Below, piece by piece: positions 46,607 to 58,749 of a stretch of 64,000 bases of DNA. The first letter of the stretch is position 1. Each line of letters starts with the position of its first letter. Source of the DNA: Diogma glabrata (Eukaryota; Arthropoda; Insecta; Diptera; Cylindrotomidae); contig OY856187.1 of NCBI GenBank assembly GCA_963693315.1, forward strand, positions 79,682,796 to 79,746,795. The letters run 5' to 3'. The notes below the pieces were generated by a model. That model saw only the letters and a program-made list of their open reading frames with translations. It made no database searches and was not told the origin of the DNA. Both the position numbers and the translations under genes were made by a program.

Positions 46607-47264
46607 TGTTACGAGTACAGAAAAAATCTAGACGATTACAGAAAGATCTAGACGATTACGGTCACTTCCAGGAAAATAAAATCAACAAAACACAACAGAA
46701 AGTGAATGAAATGAATAGTGTTGTTGTACATGTTCTTAGAATTAAGGTCTATTTGGTTTATGATTTTATGAATCAAATCAACGTAACGTAAAATAATCGA
46801 ATATTCTAATATTTTCTCAAGGTTTCTAAAAAGTGACCTAGAAATTTCTAGAGATTAGGCAGAGTGTATATAAGGAAATTGCTTATTGTAGTTTTTAGTT
46901 AGTTTTATTAATTTTAAAATTATAAAAGTGATCTTTAAATTAGTTTTTGTGTAAAGTTATTTTGTAAATAAAGTTTAAAGTGTTATTGAGTAGAAATATT
47001 TTGTGTATTATTTTGAACGTGGTGTACTGGAAATTTCTACAATAAACCGTTGGGGTTTCTGAAGCTGTTGAAAGAATATTCTAGTTAGGAATATTGTTTG
47101 CTGTATTGTTTCCTGTTGTTGTGGAACAATTAAGGAGCTGAATACTTAATAAAACCTGGTGTTTGTGCTTACTAATCAGTGATCGAACTCAGGAAGAGAT
47201 TGGGAATTACGTTTATCGAATTGTGAGTTAGGCCAATTCGAAGGAAGTTTGGAAAAACGTAACA
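46607..47264 (+). repeat. 3' LTR
   Basis: 658 bp, starting after the purine tract and GTAA. It matches the 5' LTR except for two short length differences and a handful of substitutions (for example GGAAAAACG here against GTAAAAACG). ATAA follows it. Confidence 0.92.
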
Positions 47265-47268
47265 ATAA

Positions 47269-48921
47269 TATACACCGAGTATAAAAAAGTTAAGTAAAAG
47301 CAGTACTATAGTGTGATAAAGTTTTCAAACGACGTTTTAACGGAGAAAAGTTGCTCATTTTAAAATAAAAACTATACTTGTTAAAAACCTTTTAGCTTAA
47401 TTACCTCACAGTAAAACACCAAACCTAATTTAGAAGAATACAAAGCATACGCTATTATCAATATTTAAACAGCGATATCATTTCTATTTTAATACATATA
47501 TCGATCGTCATATTTATTTTGTTAAGACAACATTAGTTATATTACATAACCAAAACACTCAAGAGAAATAGTTAGTTATGAATCGCTTCAAACGAAATCA
47601 GTTAAACAAATCCAAAAACAAGACATCATATTAGACTATTTCAATAACTATCCTTGGTATGTGGATCACACCACCTAATTCCTAATTAATGTTCCTTCAC
47701 ATTACTATACAAAAACTTTATTATAAATCATACGTATTTTAATATTTCAAAAAGCAAAGGTTCCGGTCAATAACCTTACCAAAAATATTAAACAAAAGTG
47801 AAATGCTTATTTTTCCTTAATTTTCTATATTTTTTCTTGTTTTCCCTTTTCCAGCAAAACATAAAAAACATTTATATTTTCCATTAATCATTTTCTCCAG
47901 CGAAAATAATCAAAATAAATTCAGAAAAAAGGTTAGGAAAAGAAAATAAGTCTGCTTTGTCGAAATTGAAAATTTATTGATTGTTTTTCTATAAATAAAG
48001 GAAGTTTATGATTGGTGAAATGTTCAAGGTTATATAAGATATGTTTAGAGAAAAAAGTTTTTTGTTTATTCTAGCATCTGAAATATTTTAATAAGAAACA
48101 GAATTATTTATTAGTATCTATCAGAATTTAAGTGGTAATACGATGAAAGTATTGTTATAGATCGTTTGGATACCACTCTTATATTGGCAAGCATATAGTC
48201 TTGCAACAGTGCAGTTTTGTGCTTAAGACATGAAATGTTGTACAGGTTCCAGTTAAATTTAAAATCATCTTCCTCACTTCCATATTATTACAAGAGTTCC
48301 ATTTGATTATTCACATATCTAAATTTTCTGAAACAACTGAACAAATTGTATAGTTTTGTGTAGATTTCATAGAGAAATCTACCTTTTGCAATGTGCGTCA
48401 TCTCGGCATTTTGGAAAATTTTTGGTGCCGAACGACTATATATGATAAGCGGAGACGAAAAAACAAAACAAAAATGTATATATGGGCCATTCCTTTTCAA
48501 CTCGACCCGGTGGCCATTTTTTGATAGTTGACCTTTTGTGGACAAAAGAGGTGCTTTGTCTAAAAATGGTTGCAATGAAACTAATATAACCTTACATGGT
48601 CTTGTTTTTTAGCTTAATCTTTCGAATGCTATGTAATTGGTCCATTTTGAAAAAATTAGAATTAATGTTGCTAGGTCGGTTTGTGCTGACTAAGATTAAG
48701 CAAGAGAAATTTAAAATTTGAAGAAATAGCAAAAGTAAACTTTTTATAATAAATTCTAACATCGGCATCGAATTAAAAAATACAAAAATTTTGGCTTTTG
48801 CAATTTTTTAGAAAAACCTTTATCTTTAATCCGATCCAGACATTTAGAATACTGCGTTTTTAGGCAAACTTTTCATTTTGTTGAAATTCTGACAGCAAAT
48901 TCGAATCAAGTGGATGTTGAT
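47269..48921. other. Intergenic or intronic stretch, no recognisable feature
   Basis: 1.65 kb of AT-rich sequence without recognisable genes or elements. I looked for later TBC1D7 exons here and did not see them. Confidence 0.4.
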
Positions 48922-51900
48922 TAATCTTACATTCCCCAAATTTTGTTTTTTCTTTTGTTTTGGACCATTATCTATCTAAATAGCTAATAAAAATTTTGGT
49001 GTACGTTTGTGTGTGGGTGGGTGGTTGTTTGGGTGCGTGACATTCGTGCATCGGATCTTGATGAAACTTTGGCAAAATATCCACTTAAAAATGGAAGATC
49101 TGGATTCATTTCAAATTTGGACAAAATGGCGGGGAGTCTCCCGAACACCTCTAAGTTTAAATCTTCAATAACTTCTAATCCTGGATTATGATCTTATGGA
49201 AACGCATATAAGGTTTTAGTACTGTTTTCAATATTTCTGCATACCAACTTCCGGTTTGTCACTTTCAGTCAAAAAGTTTTTTTTTCAGGTATTTATCCCT
49301 ACTGTAGCCTACAATTACCGATCGATTTTCATGAAACCTTGGAAAAAACTTTCAAGTAACATGAGAAAGATTTTATCTGCTTTTGGAGCACATTGGATAA
49401 GGGGTTGGGGGTCCACCCAACAACAGGTGGTATTTCCCTCCATGTTTTTTATGTTTGTTGGGAGCATACCACATTCGTTTGAGAACGAATTTTGATGACA
49501 ATTTGGAAAAAGATGCAAATATGTAGGTAAGGAACTTATTAGTTTTTGAGCGATAGTGAACAAAGTGGTGGGGGGTCCCTCGAGCACCTGTTTTTTGAAA
49601 GCTCAATAAAATCTGCACCTGATAATCGAATTGGATGAAACTTGGTACATAAACATTTAGTACGGTTTAAAACAGTTCTGCATCCCAACTTCCGGTTTTT
49701 TACTTCTGACAAAACATTTTTTTTTTAATTTTTTGAAGTGTTTTTAGAGTCTTTATGCACACTACAGCCTACAACAATGAAGTGATTATGATGAAACTTA
49801 TGAAAAAGGTTTCAATTAGTGTGAGAAGATAATTATCATCTTTTGGGACACATTGATCAAAGTGACGGGGGGTCTCCATACAACTGCTGACTTTTCACAT
49901 TTGGTTTTTAAAGTTTGTTGGGAGCATACAGACTTCATTAATTAATCAATTTTAATGACACTTTGAAAAAAGATGGAGACTTAAATGACAAAGAACTGAT
50001 TAGTTGTTGGACAATATGTGTCATCATTTTTTTAATATTTATTGGGAGCACACAGCATTCGTTCGTGAATAAATTTTTATGACACTTTGGAAAAAGGTGC
50101 AAATATGTTTAGCAAGGAACTGATTAGTTTTTGAGCGGGTCGTATCATTTTATTATAAGAGCTTTGCATTGCTGTCGGTAATTATTTGATTTGGAAACCA
50201 GACATAAATAATATTTTATCACCAAAGTACATAACATGGCAGTAACTGAAACCTTCACTATTAACTTTCCAGAGTGAAGACAACAATAAATATTGCAACT
50301 CTGATGCATAGGCTGACTTCACCACAGCTCTGGAAACATAGTGTTCTGGATATATAGTGAGCTAATATCCATCAAATACTTTAATTAAAGGCTAACCAAT
50401 GTTATAGATTTCGCGTAGTTCATATTAAAAAAATATAAAAGAAAGCAGCATTATCCCCAACAAACATAAATTCTGTTGTACGAGAAAAAATAAAAAAAAA
50501 CTTTAACCGGAAGTGACAAACCGGAAGTTGGGATGCAGAACTGTTGTGAACCGTACTAAATGCTTATGTTCCAAGTTTCGTCTAATTCGATTATCAGGTA
50601 CTGGTGCTATTGAGATTTTAAAAAAACAGGTGCTCGGGACACTCTCCACCACGTTGTTCACTATCGCTCAAAAACTAATCAGTTCCTTGTTATACATGTT
50701 TGCATCTTTTTCCAAAGTGTTCTCAAAATTCATTCACGAACGAATGTTGTATGCTCCCAAAAAACATTGAAAAAGTTGTGACACAGTAAACAGGTGTTAA
50801 GGAGGCCCCCAATACTTATCCCAATATTGCCCAAAAACTAATCAGTTCTTTGTCATTTAAGTCTCCAGCTTTTTTTCAAAGTGACACTAAAATTGATTAA
50901 TGAATGTACAAACTTCTTCCTCCCAACAAACTTTAAAAACAAAGTGTGAAAAGTCAGCAGTTGTATGGTAGACCCCCCGTCACTTTGATCAATGTGTCCC
51001 AAAAGATGATAATTATCATCTCACACTAATTGAAACCTTTTTCATAAGTTTCATCATAATCACTTCATTATTGTAGGCTGTAGTGTGCATAAACACTGAA
51101 AAAAATTGAAAATTTACAAAAAAAAAATTTTTACCGGAAGTGAAAAACGGAAGTTGGGATGTAGAACTGTTGTGAATCGTACTAAATGCTCATGTACCAA
51201 GTTTCATCCAATTCGATTATCAGGTACAGATGTTATTGAGCTTTCAAAAAAACAGGTGTATGGGACACCCTCCACCATTTTGTTCACTATCGCTCAAAAA
51301 CTAATCAGTTTCTTGCCATACATGTTTGCATCTTTTTCCAAAGGGTCATCAGAATTGGTTGACGAACGAATGCTGTGTGCTGCCAACAAACATTGAAAAA
51401 AGTGTGACACATTAAACAGGTGTTCGGGAGGACCCAGGAATATTATCCAAAAACTAATCAGTTCTTTGTTACTTAAGTCTCCATCTTTTCTCAAAGTGTC
51501 ATTAAAATAAATTAATGAATGAAGTCTGTATGCTCCCAACAAACTTTAAAAACAAAGTGTGAAAAGTCAGCACTTGTATGGTAGACCCCCCGCCACTTTG
51601 ATCAATGTGTCCCAAAAGATGATAATTATCTTCTCACACTAATTGGAACCCTTTTCATAAGTTTCACCATAATCAATTCATTATTGTAGGCTGTAGTGTG
51701 CATAACGACACTGAAAAAACTTCAAACAATTACAAAAAAAAATTTTTACCGGAAGTTGGGATGCAGAACTGTTGTGAACTGTACTAAATGTTTATGTACC
51801 AAATTTCATCTAATTCGATTTAATAGGTACAGATGTTATTGAGCTTTCAAAAAACAGGTGTATGGGATACCTCCCACCACTTTGTTCACTATCGCTCCAA

Positions 51901-52528
51901 AACTAATCAGTTCCTTGCCATACATACATATTTGCATCTTTTTCCAAAGTGTCATCAAAATTCATTCACGAACGAATGTTCTAAGGCCCCAACAATTATA
52001 AAAAACATGGTGGAAAAAACCACCTGTTGCATGATGGACCCCCCAACCCCTTATCCAATGTACTCCAAAAGTTGATAAAATCTTGCTCATGTTACTTGAA
52101 AGCTTTTACCAAGGTTTCATGAAAATCGATCGGTAGTTGTAGGCTACAGTAGGGATAAACACCTGAAAAAAAAACTTTTTAACCGGGAGTGTCAAACCAG
52201 AAGTTGGTATGCAGAAATACTGGAAACAGTACTAAAACCTTATATACCAAGTTTCCATAAGATCATAATCCGGGATTAGAAGTTATTGAAGATTTAAACT
52301 TAGATGTGTTCGGGAGACCCCCCTGCCATTTTGTCCAAATTTGAAATGAATCCAGATCTTCCATTTTCAAATCAACCTGAATCATTTGCCAACGTTTCGT
52401 CAAGATCCTATACAAAAAGGTCAACTACCCATCCACCCATACAGACGTACACCAAATTTTTTATTGGCTATTTAGATAGAGAATGGTCCAAAACAAAAGA
52501 AAAAACAAAATTTGGGGTATGTAAGATT
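48922..52528. mobile_element. Large foldback element with internal direct repeats
   Basis: The ends AATCTTACATTCCCCAAATT (48922) and the complement of a near-identical sequence (52528) open inverted arms of about 1.1 kb. The left arm, about 48922-50150, has blocks TGGACCATT, GTACGTTTGTGTG, AACTTCCGGTTTG and TTAGTTTTTGAGCG. The right side repeats these in complement, but its inner part is present as three direct modules of roughly 0.6 kb starting near 50505, 51130 and 51745, each opening with ACCGGAAGT and GTTGGGATGCAGAAC-like sequence. No ORF looks real. The layout fits a foldback (FB-like) transposon that grew by unequal exchange. Confidence 0.8.
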
Positions 52529-52738
52529 TTTTTTTCTCGATAGATTGCATTAGTTCACACAATTTAAAATTGTGGTGAAGTAAAAATAGTATAGAAAATC
52601 GACAGTATGTTTGAATAAAAGACATCCAGTCTATTGTTCTTCATAGCCGCACCTTGAATTATTAATTAGTGATGCCAAATTTACCTGGTTGTATAGAACT
52701 GGTTTACCCACATTGTCAAGTATTTAGCTGACTAAATA

Positions 52739-53581
52739 TTGGGCGTACAAATAAGCTCTAATCTGTTTTGCAATTTATGGCGCTGACAGCGCTATTCCTT
52801 TTCTCATGCTGTGGCGACACTTTAGTTTAAAACTTTAATATATCAGTTGCCTTGTTGCAGTAACAAGCACTTGAGTCAAGCGTAAACAAATTTCTTTTTT
52901 GTCGCGTTCAAAATATCAATTTACGTGCAAAATAATAGGAATTTGTGGGAGATTATACTTTTTTATTTTTTGGCAAAGAAAGGACCAGCAGAAAGATAAA
53001 GTCTAACCACAGAAGTTCATGGTACACCGGCATGGTATAAACCAGGTGAGCCCGGACCGTCGACGCCAAAACCGAATCTTCATGGATCGAAGGTAATGGT
53101 CCAATTTGGTGGGACCAGAGAGGTATTATGAGTTGTTAAAATCAGACGAAACAATCACGGGAAACGTTACCGACGTCAACTTACCGACGCACAATCACCA
53201 CGATAAGTAGATTTTTCAACATGACAAATATGGGTCATATGTTCCTTTTGTTGTCAAAAACTACCTGGAAGGGCAGCGATGGAAAGTTCTACCTCACTCG
53301 CTGTATACACCAGACATTGTTTCATCCGACTACCATTTTTTTCGGTCTATTCAGGCAACCCTGACTGACCAGTACTTCCGCTCCTAAGTAAAAATTGGGT
53401 CAATGATTTAATCGCCTCCAAGCTTTCAGAGTTTTCCACCAACAGAATTCGTTTATTACCTGAAAGATGGAAGAAGATTGTAGATTTAAATGTAAATTAA
53501 ATTGCTTTCTACATACATTTCTACATAAACAAATTCTTGAAGATTAGCAAGAAAACGATTAGAACTTATTTGAAAACCGAA
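52739..53581 (+). mobile_element. Internally deleted mariner element
   Basis: The left terminus TTGGGCGTACAAATAAGCTC after TA (52737-52738) is a typical mariner end; the right terminus (complement TTCGGTTTTCAAATAAGTTC) is followed by TA (53582-53583). Between them about 53009-53503 is a broken transposase: VHGTPAWYKPGEPGPSTPK, NLHGSKVM, SDYHFFRS-like, then RIRLLPERWKKIVDLN. These match the middle and C-terminus of mariner transposases, while the N-terminal helix-turn-helix part is missing. At 843 bp it is well short of the usual 1.3 kb. Inactive. Confidence 0.75.
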
Positions 53582-53583
53582 TA

Positions 53584-54449
53584 CATGAAGTAACTAAGCA
53601 TCAGAGCAAAACAATACCATACACAACAAAATTCCTAACAATTTGTATACAACAAGAAACAGTAAGTTTCCAAAGCAAATGTTTCTGAAAACGATACAAA
53701 TATGTACTAAAATCATGTGAAAATGCAAAACACATGATAATATCATGTTAAAGGTAAATTTAAAATTTTTATATTTAGACCCACATATCACAACACACAA
53801 CATACGAATAGGTGTGTCACAATTTCATCAACAACAAATGATAATTTAAATTCTAATCTAAAAAAAACAGTAACAATTTTTTTAATCTCTCTAATTTAAA
53901 AACACAACACGCGTTTGGTCTAACTTGATTGCATAATTCTACAAACACTTTCATAAGTTGATCAACGTCTACTAATATATCACATGGTTTTAAAAAATTT
54001 CGTGAATTAATGTTTGTTTGCTAATATTCGTTGTGCTAAAAAGTAAAAGAAGTAGTTCAGAAATAAAACGTGAATATGATTGAATAATGGTTTTACGCGT
54101 GAAACATGTGATAAATTGTAACAGAAAAATGCGGATATGATAAGCTTTATTGGTTAAAACAATGATTAAAAATTTTGTGTTGTCCCGGATTATTTTTTGA
54201 TAGCACGTGTTCATAATGTTGGTTAAAAGTTATAAAAGTTTTAGTTGTTTAGCTGAAGATTAGATATTGAGTTTGAATTTCAATAGAACTGATAATTTCG
54301 TTGAACAATTCAATGGAGTTAAATGAAAATTTTGTTTTGAAAACACGTTGTTATTTCTCATTGGAGTTAGCGATTTAGAGTTTGCCGTATTTGTGCATTG
54401 AACAAACGATTTTGTTTATTGAACCAACGAAAGGAGTTCAATCATAGCG
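53584..54449. other. Intergenic stretch, no recognisable feature
   Basis: No gene or element recognised; short frames at 53594-53803 and 53990-54214 (minus) have no motif. Confidence 0.4.
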
Positions 54450-54606
54450 GTTTTATTAATATAATGAAGGATTTGAACTCATTCTGGCACTGATGAGGTT
54501 ATGAATTCGAATGCCAACCGAAACACGTAAAAGAGAAAAACAGAGTTTTTTTACCTTTTTACCTTAACAATACCTTTGAATTGAAAAATTCAAATTATTT
54601 CCTTAG

Positions 54607-57307
54607 TTTTTTTTTTTTTTTTTCCTTTAGGTATCTCCATTTAGGAGCATAGGGCGTCTACTAGACTGGACCATCTAACTCTGTTGGGAGCAATCGCTTT
54701 CAGTTCACCCCATGTCTTGCCAATTTGTTTTGCTTCAGCTAGCACCGTTTTCTTCCATGTCATGGGTGGTCTTCCAACTCTCCTTTTACCTTGTGGATTC
54801 CACTCTAGGGACATCCTTGTTATATCTTCGACTGATTTTCTCAGTGTATGTCCTATCCATCTCCATTTTCTTTGTTTTATCTCGGCCTCAATGTCTAGCT
54901 GCTCTGTCTGCCGTAGAAGCTCCTGGTTACTGATGGTGTTTGGCCAGAAGCATTTGATCAGTCTTCTCAGGCATTTGTTCACAAACACCTGTAGTTTATT
55001 TGTGATCTTTCTTGTTTGTTTCCACGTTTCACACCCATACAGCAGTACTGACTTGACACATGCATTGAACATTCGTAGCTTTGTCTTTCTTGACAGGACG
55101 GATGCATTCCAGATCTTGTGAAGCATATTGAACGTATTTCTGGCTTTGATAATACGCTGACTGATATCTTCTTCAGTCCCGCCTGTTTTTGCTACAGTAC
55201 AACCAAGGTACACAAATTTGTCAACTTCGTCCACTTGTGTATTGTTGATGGTAATTGGTGTTATCGTTTTGGTGTTCGATCTCATAGCCTTTGTTTTTCT
55301 GATATTAATGTTGAGACCGACTTCATGTGAAAGGGTTGATAGCTTCTGTATTTTCTGCTGCATGTCCGTATGTGTGTGTGTAAGTAGACAGATGTCATCT
55401 GCGTAGTCTAGATCATTGAGCCGTCTTGTTGTATTCCATTGGATTCCATTTGGACTTGCATCATCGAGCTTTCTCATGATACTATCCAGTACTATTAGGA
55501 ATAGTAGCGGGGATAGTACACAGCCTTGTCTCACTCCTCGGTGGTTGTAGTATTCATCACTTTGCTGTCCTTTGTATTGTATTCTGTTTGCAGCATCCCG
55601 GTACATTTCTTTGATTAGATCAACTATTTTCTTCGGGATGCCCATTTCACAAAGTGTCTTCCATATCGCGCTCCTGTTGATTGAGTCGAAGGCGCGTTCG
55701 AAGTCCACGAAGAGGAGATGCAATGGTGAATTCCATTCATTTGATTGTTCAATGATGATACGGATTGTGTTGATATGATCGGTACAGCTTCTTCCTGGTC
55801 TAAAGCCGGCTTGTTCATTTCTTAGTTTCATGTTAATTGATGGAGATATTCTTTCGAGAATGATCATTGCTAGTATTTTCATTATTGTGTTGAGCAGAGA
55901 TATACCTCTCCATTTTTTGCATTCTCTTAGATCACCTTTCTTTGGGATTATTATGGTTAAACCTTCTTTCCATTTGGTTGGTATTTTACCTTCGTTCCAT
56001 ACATCAGCTAATAGTGGTGTTAGAGCTTCTGCTGTTGTGTTTACATCTGCTTTGAGTAATTCTGCTGATATATTATCTGTACCAGCAGATTTGTTGTTCT
56101 TGAGTTTCTGTATGGCATCTCTAACTTCCCGTTCCGTTGGTGGATGGGTGCTAATAGTTTCGTTATAGTTGTCATCCGGAGACTGCAAGTTATTTTCTTG
56201 TTGGTGGCAGTTGTCTTCGAAGTATTCTTTCCATCTATTTAGCTGTTGTTCATGAGTTGTGAGGGTTTGACCAGATTCATCCTTTATTGGTGGAGTGTTT
56301 GTATATTTGTTGGTGACCTTTCTCACGCATTTGTGTAGTGTGCGCATATTTCTATTAGCTGCTGCTGTTTCCGCAGTCTTGAGAATGCTTTCTGTATATC
56401 TTCTGCGATCATTCCTTGCCATCTTTTTAACTTGTTTTGCTGTACTTTCATATTTGTTGCGGATCTCGGTTGTGTTCTGGTGACACAACTGCAACTTGAG
56501 CTGTCGACGCTCTTCAATTTTCTTCCATGTATCATCGCTAATCCATGGTTTCCGTGATTTGTCTTGGTAGCCTAGCACATCTGTAGCAGTTTTGACGTAA
56601 GCTTCTTTAACTTGTTCCCATTTTTCAACAATGCTGGTGGTTTCGTTGTTTGGTAGATTGAGCTGGAGCGACTCTTTGAAGATGTTATTTGTATTTTTGT
56701 CGCTCAATCTATTGATGTTAAATTTCCTCTGACATGACTTGTTGTTTTGTTTTACAGCGGCTGGTTTAATTTTGAATGTTGCAATTACCAGTTGATGGTC
56801 GCTGTGTATGTCTGCTCCTCGTTTTGCTCTGACGTCTTGTAGTGAGGATAGAAACTTCTTATTCACCAGTACGTGATCAATTTGATTCTTGGTTCTTCCA
56901 TTTGGTGATGTCCAAGTGTATTTGTGTATGTTCTTGTGTGGGAACTTGCTGCCTCCTATGAATAGTTGATTTGTGACACAACAATCGATGAGCCTTTCTC
57001 CATTGTTGTTACGTGTTGATTCTAGTGCATTTTTGCCCATGACTGATTCCATTCCGGTGTTGTCGGTTCCAATTTTGGCATTGAAATCCCCTTGTATTAT
57101 TTTGATGTCATTTCGGTGTACACTAGCCAGCGTTGCTTGGAGCTGTTCGTAGAATTCATCTTTTGTCGCATCATCAGCTTCTTCGGTAGGTGCATAGCAC
57201 TGTATGATCGTTGTGTTTCTAATTTTCGATTGGAATCTTGCTGTTATTATTCTGCTACTGATTGGTTTCCATTCGAGAAGTGCTTTCTTTGCGTTAGGTG
57301 TTGTTAA
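54607..57307 (-). mobile_element. RTE-type non-LTR retrotransposon, 5'-truncated
   Basis: Flanked by an 11-bp duplication TATTTCCTTAG (54596-54606 and 57308-57318). On the minus strand it starts inside the endonuclease domain and ends in a poly(A) run (T-run 54607-54623). It is inserted in a SINE copy. Coding frame described separately. Confidence 0.9.
54641..57307 (-). CDS. Endonuclease-reverse transcriptase of an RTE-type element (5' partial)
   Basis: One open frame continues from the 5' truncation to the stop at 54641-54643, about 888 codons; the Met at 57052 is internal. Upstream of that Met the frame has IIQCYAPTEEADD and IIQGDFNAKIG, endonuclease motifs; then IDHVLVNKK and SDHQLVIATF complete that domain. 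RT motifs are WKEGLTIIIPKKG, WRGISLLN, LLFVDFERAFDS, GVRQGCVLSPLLF and catalytic LDYADDICLL. The C-terminus has LLYGCETWK and RKWRWIGHTLRK, typical of RTE-group elements often mis-annotated as craniofacial development protein 2. No internal stop was found, so it is recent, but it cannot be autonomous without its 5' end. Confidence 0.88.
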   Translation of the reverse strand, partial: LTTPNAKKALLEWKPISSRIITARFQSKIRNTTIIQCYAPTEEADDATKDEFYEQLQATLASVHRNDIKIIQGDFNAKIGTDNTGMESVMGKNALESTRNNNGERLIDCCVTNQLFIGGSKFPHKNIHKYTWTSPNGRTKNQIDHVLVNKKFLSSLQDVRAKRGADIHSDHQLVIATFKIKPAAVKQNNKSCQRKFNINRLSDKNTNNIFKESLQLNLPNNETTSIVEKWEQVKEAYVKTATDVLGYQDKSRKPWISDDTWKKIEERRQLKLQLCHQNTTEIRNKYESTAKQVKKMARNDRRRYTESILKTAETAAANRNMRTLHKCVRKVTNKYTNTPPIKDESGQTLTTHEQQLNRWKEYFEDNCHQQENNLQSPDDNYNETISTHPPTEREVRDAIQKLKNNKSAGTDNISAELLKADVNTTAEALTPLLADVWNEGKIPTKWKEGLTIIIPKKGDLRECKKWRGISLLNTIMKILAMIILERISPSINMKLRNEQAGFRPGRSCTDHINTIRIIIEQSNEWNSPLHLLFVDFERAFDSINRSAIWKTLCEMGIPKKIVDLIKEMYRDAANRIQYKGQQSDEYYNHRGVRQGCVLSPLLFLIVLDSIMRKLDDASPNGIQWNTTRRLNDLDYADDICLLTHTHTDMQQKIQKLSTLSHEVGLNINIRKTKAMRSNTKTITPITINNTQVDEVDKFVYLGCTVAKTGGTEEDISQRIIKARNTFNMLHKIWNASVLSRKTKLRMFNACVKSVLLYGCETWKQTRKITNKLQVFVNKCLRRLIKCFWPNTISNQELLRQTEQLDIEAEIKQRKWRWIGHTLRKSVEDITRMSLEWNPQGKRRVGRPPMTWKKTVLAEAKQIGKTWGELKAIAPNRVRWSSLVDALCS

Positions 57308-57351
57308 TATTTCCTTAGTTACTTGAGTTTAATTGCTCACAAAAATCCCGA

Positions 57352-58490
57352 ATACTAACAAACATTTTGAGCTATTTTTTGTAAGAACCCATCAAGAATT
57401 CTGGAAGTTACACTTGAAAAAAGATGAAAAAAATAAAAAATTTACGTTTTTTTTTAAATTTGCCATATTCAACGCCATAAATTTTGAACTAACAATGATT
57501 GTATTTTTTTTAATTTCTTGGAGCCTACATTAAATTCAATATCCTTTCTTTTAAGTTGAAAAACACGAATTTGTGCCGGTTGCACCAAGTTATTTAGGTT
57601 TTCCCAAAAAAAAGTCAAAACTCAAAATTTGGAAAACAAATTTTTTACTAAGAACAATTTAAATTCTGCAACATAATTGATTTATGTATGAGTTGTTACA
57701 CAGATTTTCGAGTCAAAATTGCGAGTTAGGGTTCAAAACCTGGTTGTAGCACAACGTTAAATGAACATTTTCTTTATTGTACCATCTTGAATGTGTTAAG
57801 TTGCAGTTGACATAACTATTTTTCGACATCCACGGTTTATCTTCGTTTAATTTTATGCCGAAGTAATAGAGATATGCAATTCTTATAAATGGAGTGATTT
57901 TTTAGCAGGATGTATTATGCAAATTCCAAAACTAAAACAAAATGAATTTGGACTATTTTTACACTTGAAACTTCTTGAGACGCCATTTAAATAAATTTAA
58001 CTTTACACTTTACTAGTTTAAAAGAATTCTTAACTGATGTTTGAGAACGACTGAACTTGTAAAATATTATTTACGATGCGGCACAAAAAGAAAAGAAAAA
58101 TACATAAACTCTTAGCTCGCAGTTTTTATTCGAAAATCTGTATAACAACTTATATATAAATCTATTATGTTGCGGAATTTAAATTATTCTTAGTAAAATT
58201 TTTTTTCCCAAATTTTTAGCTTTGTCTTTTTTTGGGAAAACCTGAATAATTTGGTGCCACCTGTACCAATATTCAAGTTTTTTAACCTAAAAGAAAGGGA
58301 ATTGAATTTACCACAGGCTCCAAGAAATTAAAAAAATTTACAATCATTGTCAAATCAAAATTTATGGCGTTAAATATGGAAAAATTTAAAAAAAACGTAA
58401 ATTTTTGATTTTTTTTCAACTTTAATCCTGGTCTTAATCCTGTAACTTCCAGAATCCTGATGGATTTTTACAAAAATAGCTCAAAATGTT
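57352..58490. repeat. Foldback element with arms of about 390 bp
   Basis: Arms at about 57352-57735 and 58110-58490 are imperfect complements: ACTAACAAACATTTTGAGCT, CAACGCCATAAATTTTGA and GGTTTTCCCAAAAAAAAG each reappear reversed on the right. The spacer (57736-58109) is AT-rich and non-coding. It begins exactly where the SINE copy C ends. Confidence 0.82.
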
Positions 58491-58749
58491 TGTTAGCATC
58501 TTTACTATGTACTTCTTTCATTAATTCATTGAATTTGTTTGTTTTGTAAAATATGCGATCCAAAATCCGGAATAACCTTTTTTTTCAACGTTTTTCGCGA
58601 ATATCTCAAAAACAACATAAGAAAATGAATATGATATTCGTGTTCAGCAGATCAAAACCCACAAGAAAAGTTGGGGTTTAGTCAGGGAGACAAAAAGAGA
58701 TCAAAATTTGTAAACTAGTGTTATTAAAGCCCAGATGGAGAGTTATATA

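Larger units (their letters stand above)
40763..47264 (+). mobile_element. Complete Ty3/gypsy-type LTR retrotransposon
   Basis: Two near-identical LTRs (40763-41443 and 46607-47264) start TGTTACG and end CGTAACA; ATAA is duplicated at 40759-40762 and 47265-47268. A primer-binding site follows the 5' LTR and a purine tract (AAGTGGAGGG, 46594-46603) precedes the 3' LTR. Gag, protease, RT, RNase H and integrase are in the Ty3/gypsy order (integrase last). No envelope frame is present. A one-base insertion and one stop codon break pol. The few LTR differences point to recent insertion. Confidence 0.93.
54450..57351 (+). repeat. SINE-like repeat, copy C, split by an RTE-type insertion
   Basis: 54450-54606 has the tRNA-like part (CTGATGAGG, ATGAATTCGAATG), CCGAAACACGTAAAAG and the ACCTTTGAATTGAAAAATTC tail; 57319-57351 supplies the missing end (TTACTTGAGTTTAATTGCTC, AAAAATCCC). 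Together they reproduce the tail order of copies A and B, proving that the sequence in between is an insertion. Confidence 0.7.

Noticed and set aside
55830..56168. Plus-strand ORFs across 54684-57307
   Set aside because: Shadows of the minus-strand reverse transcriptase frame.
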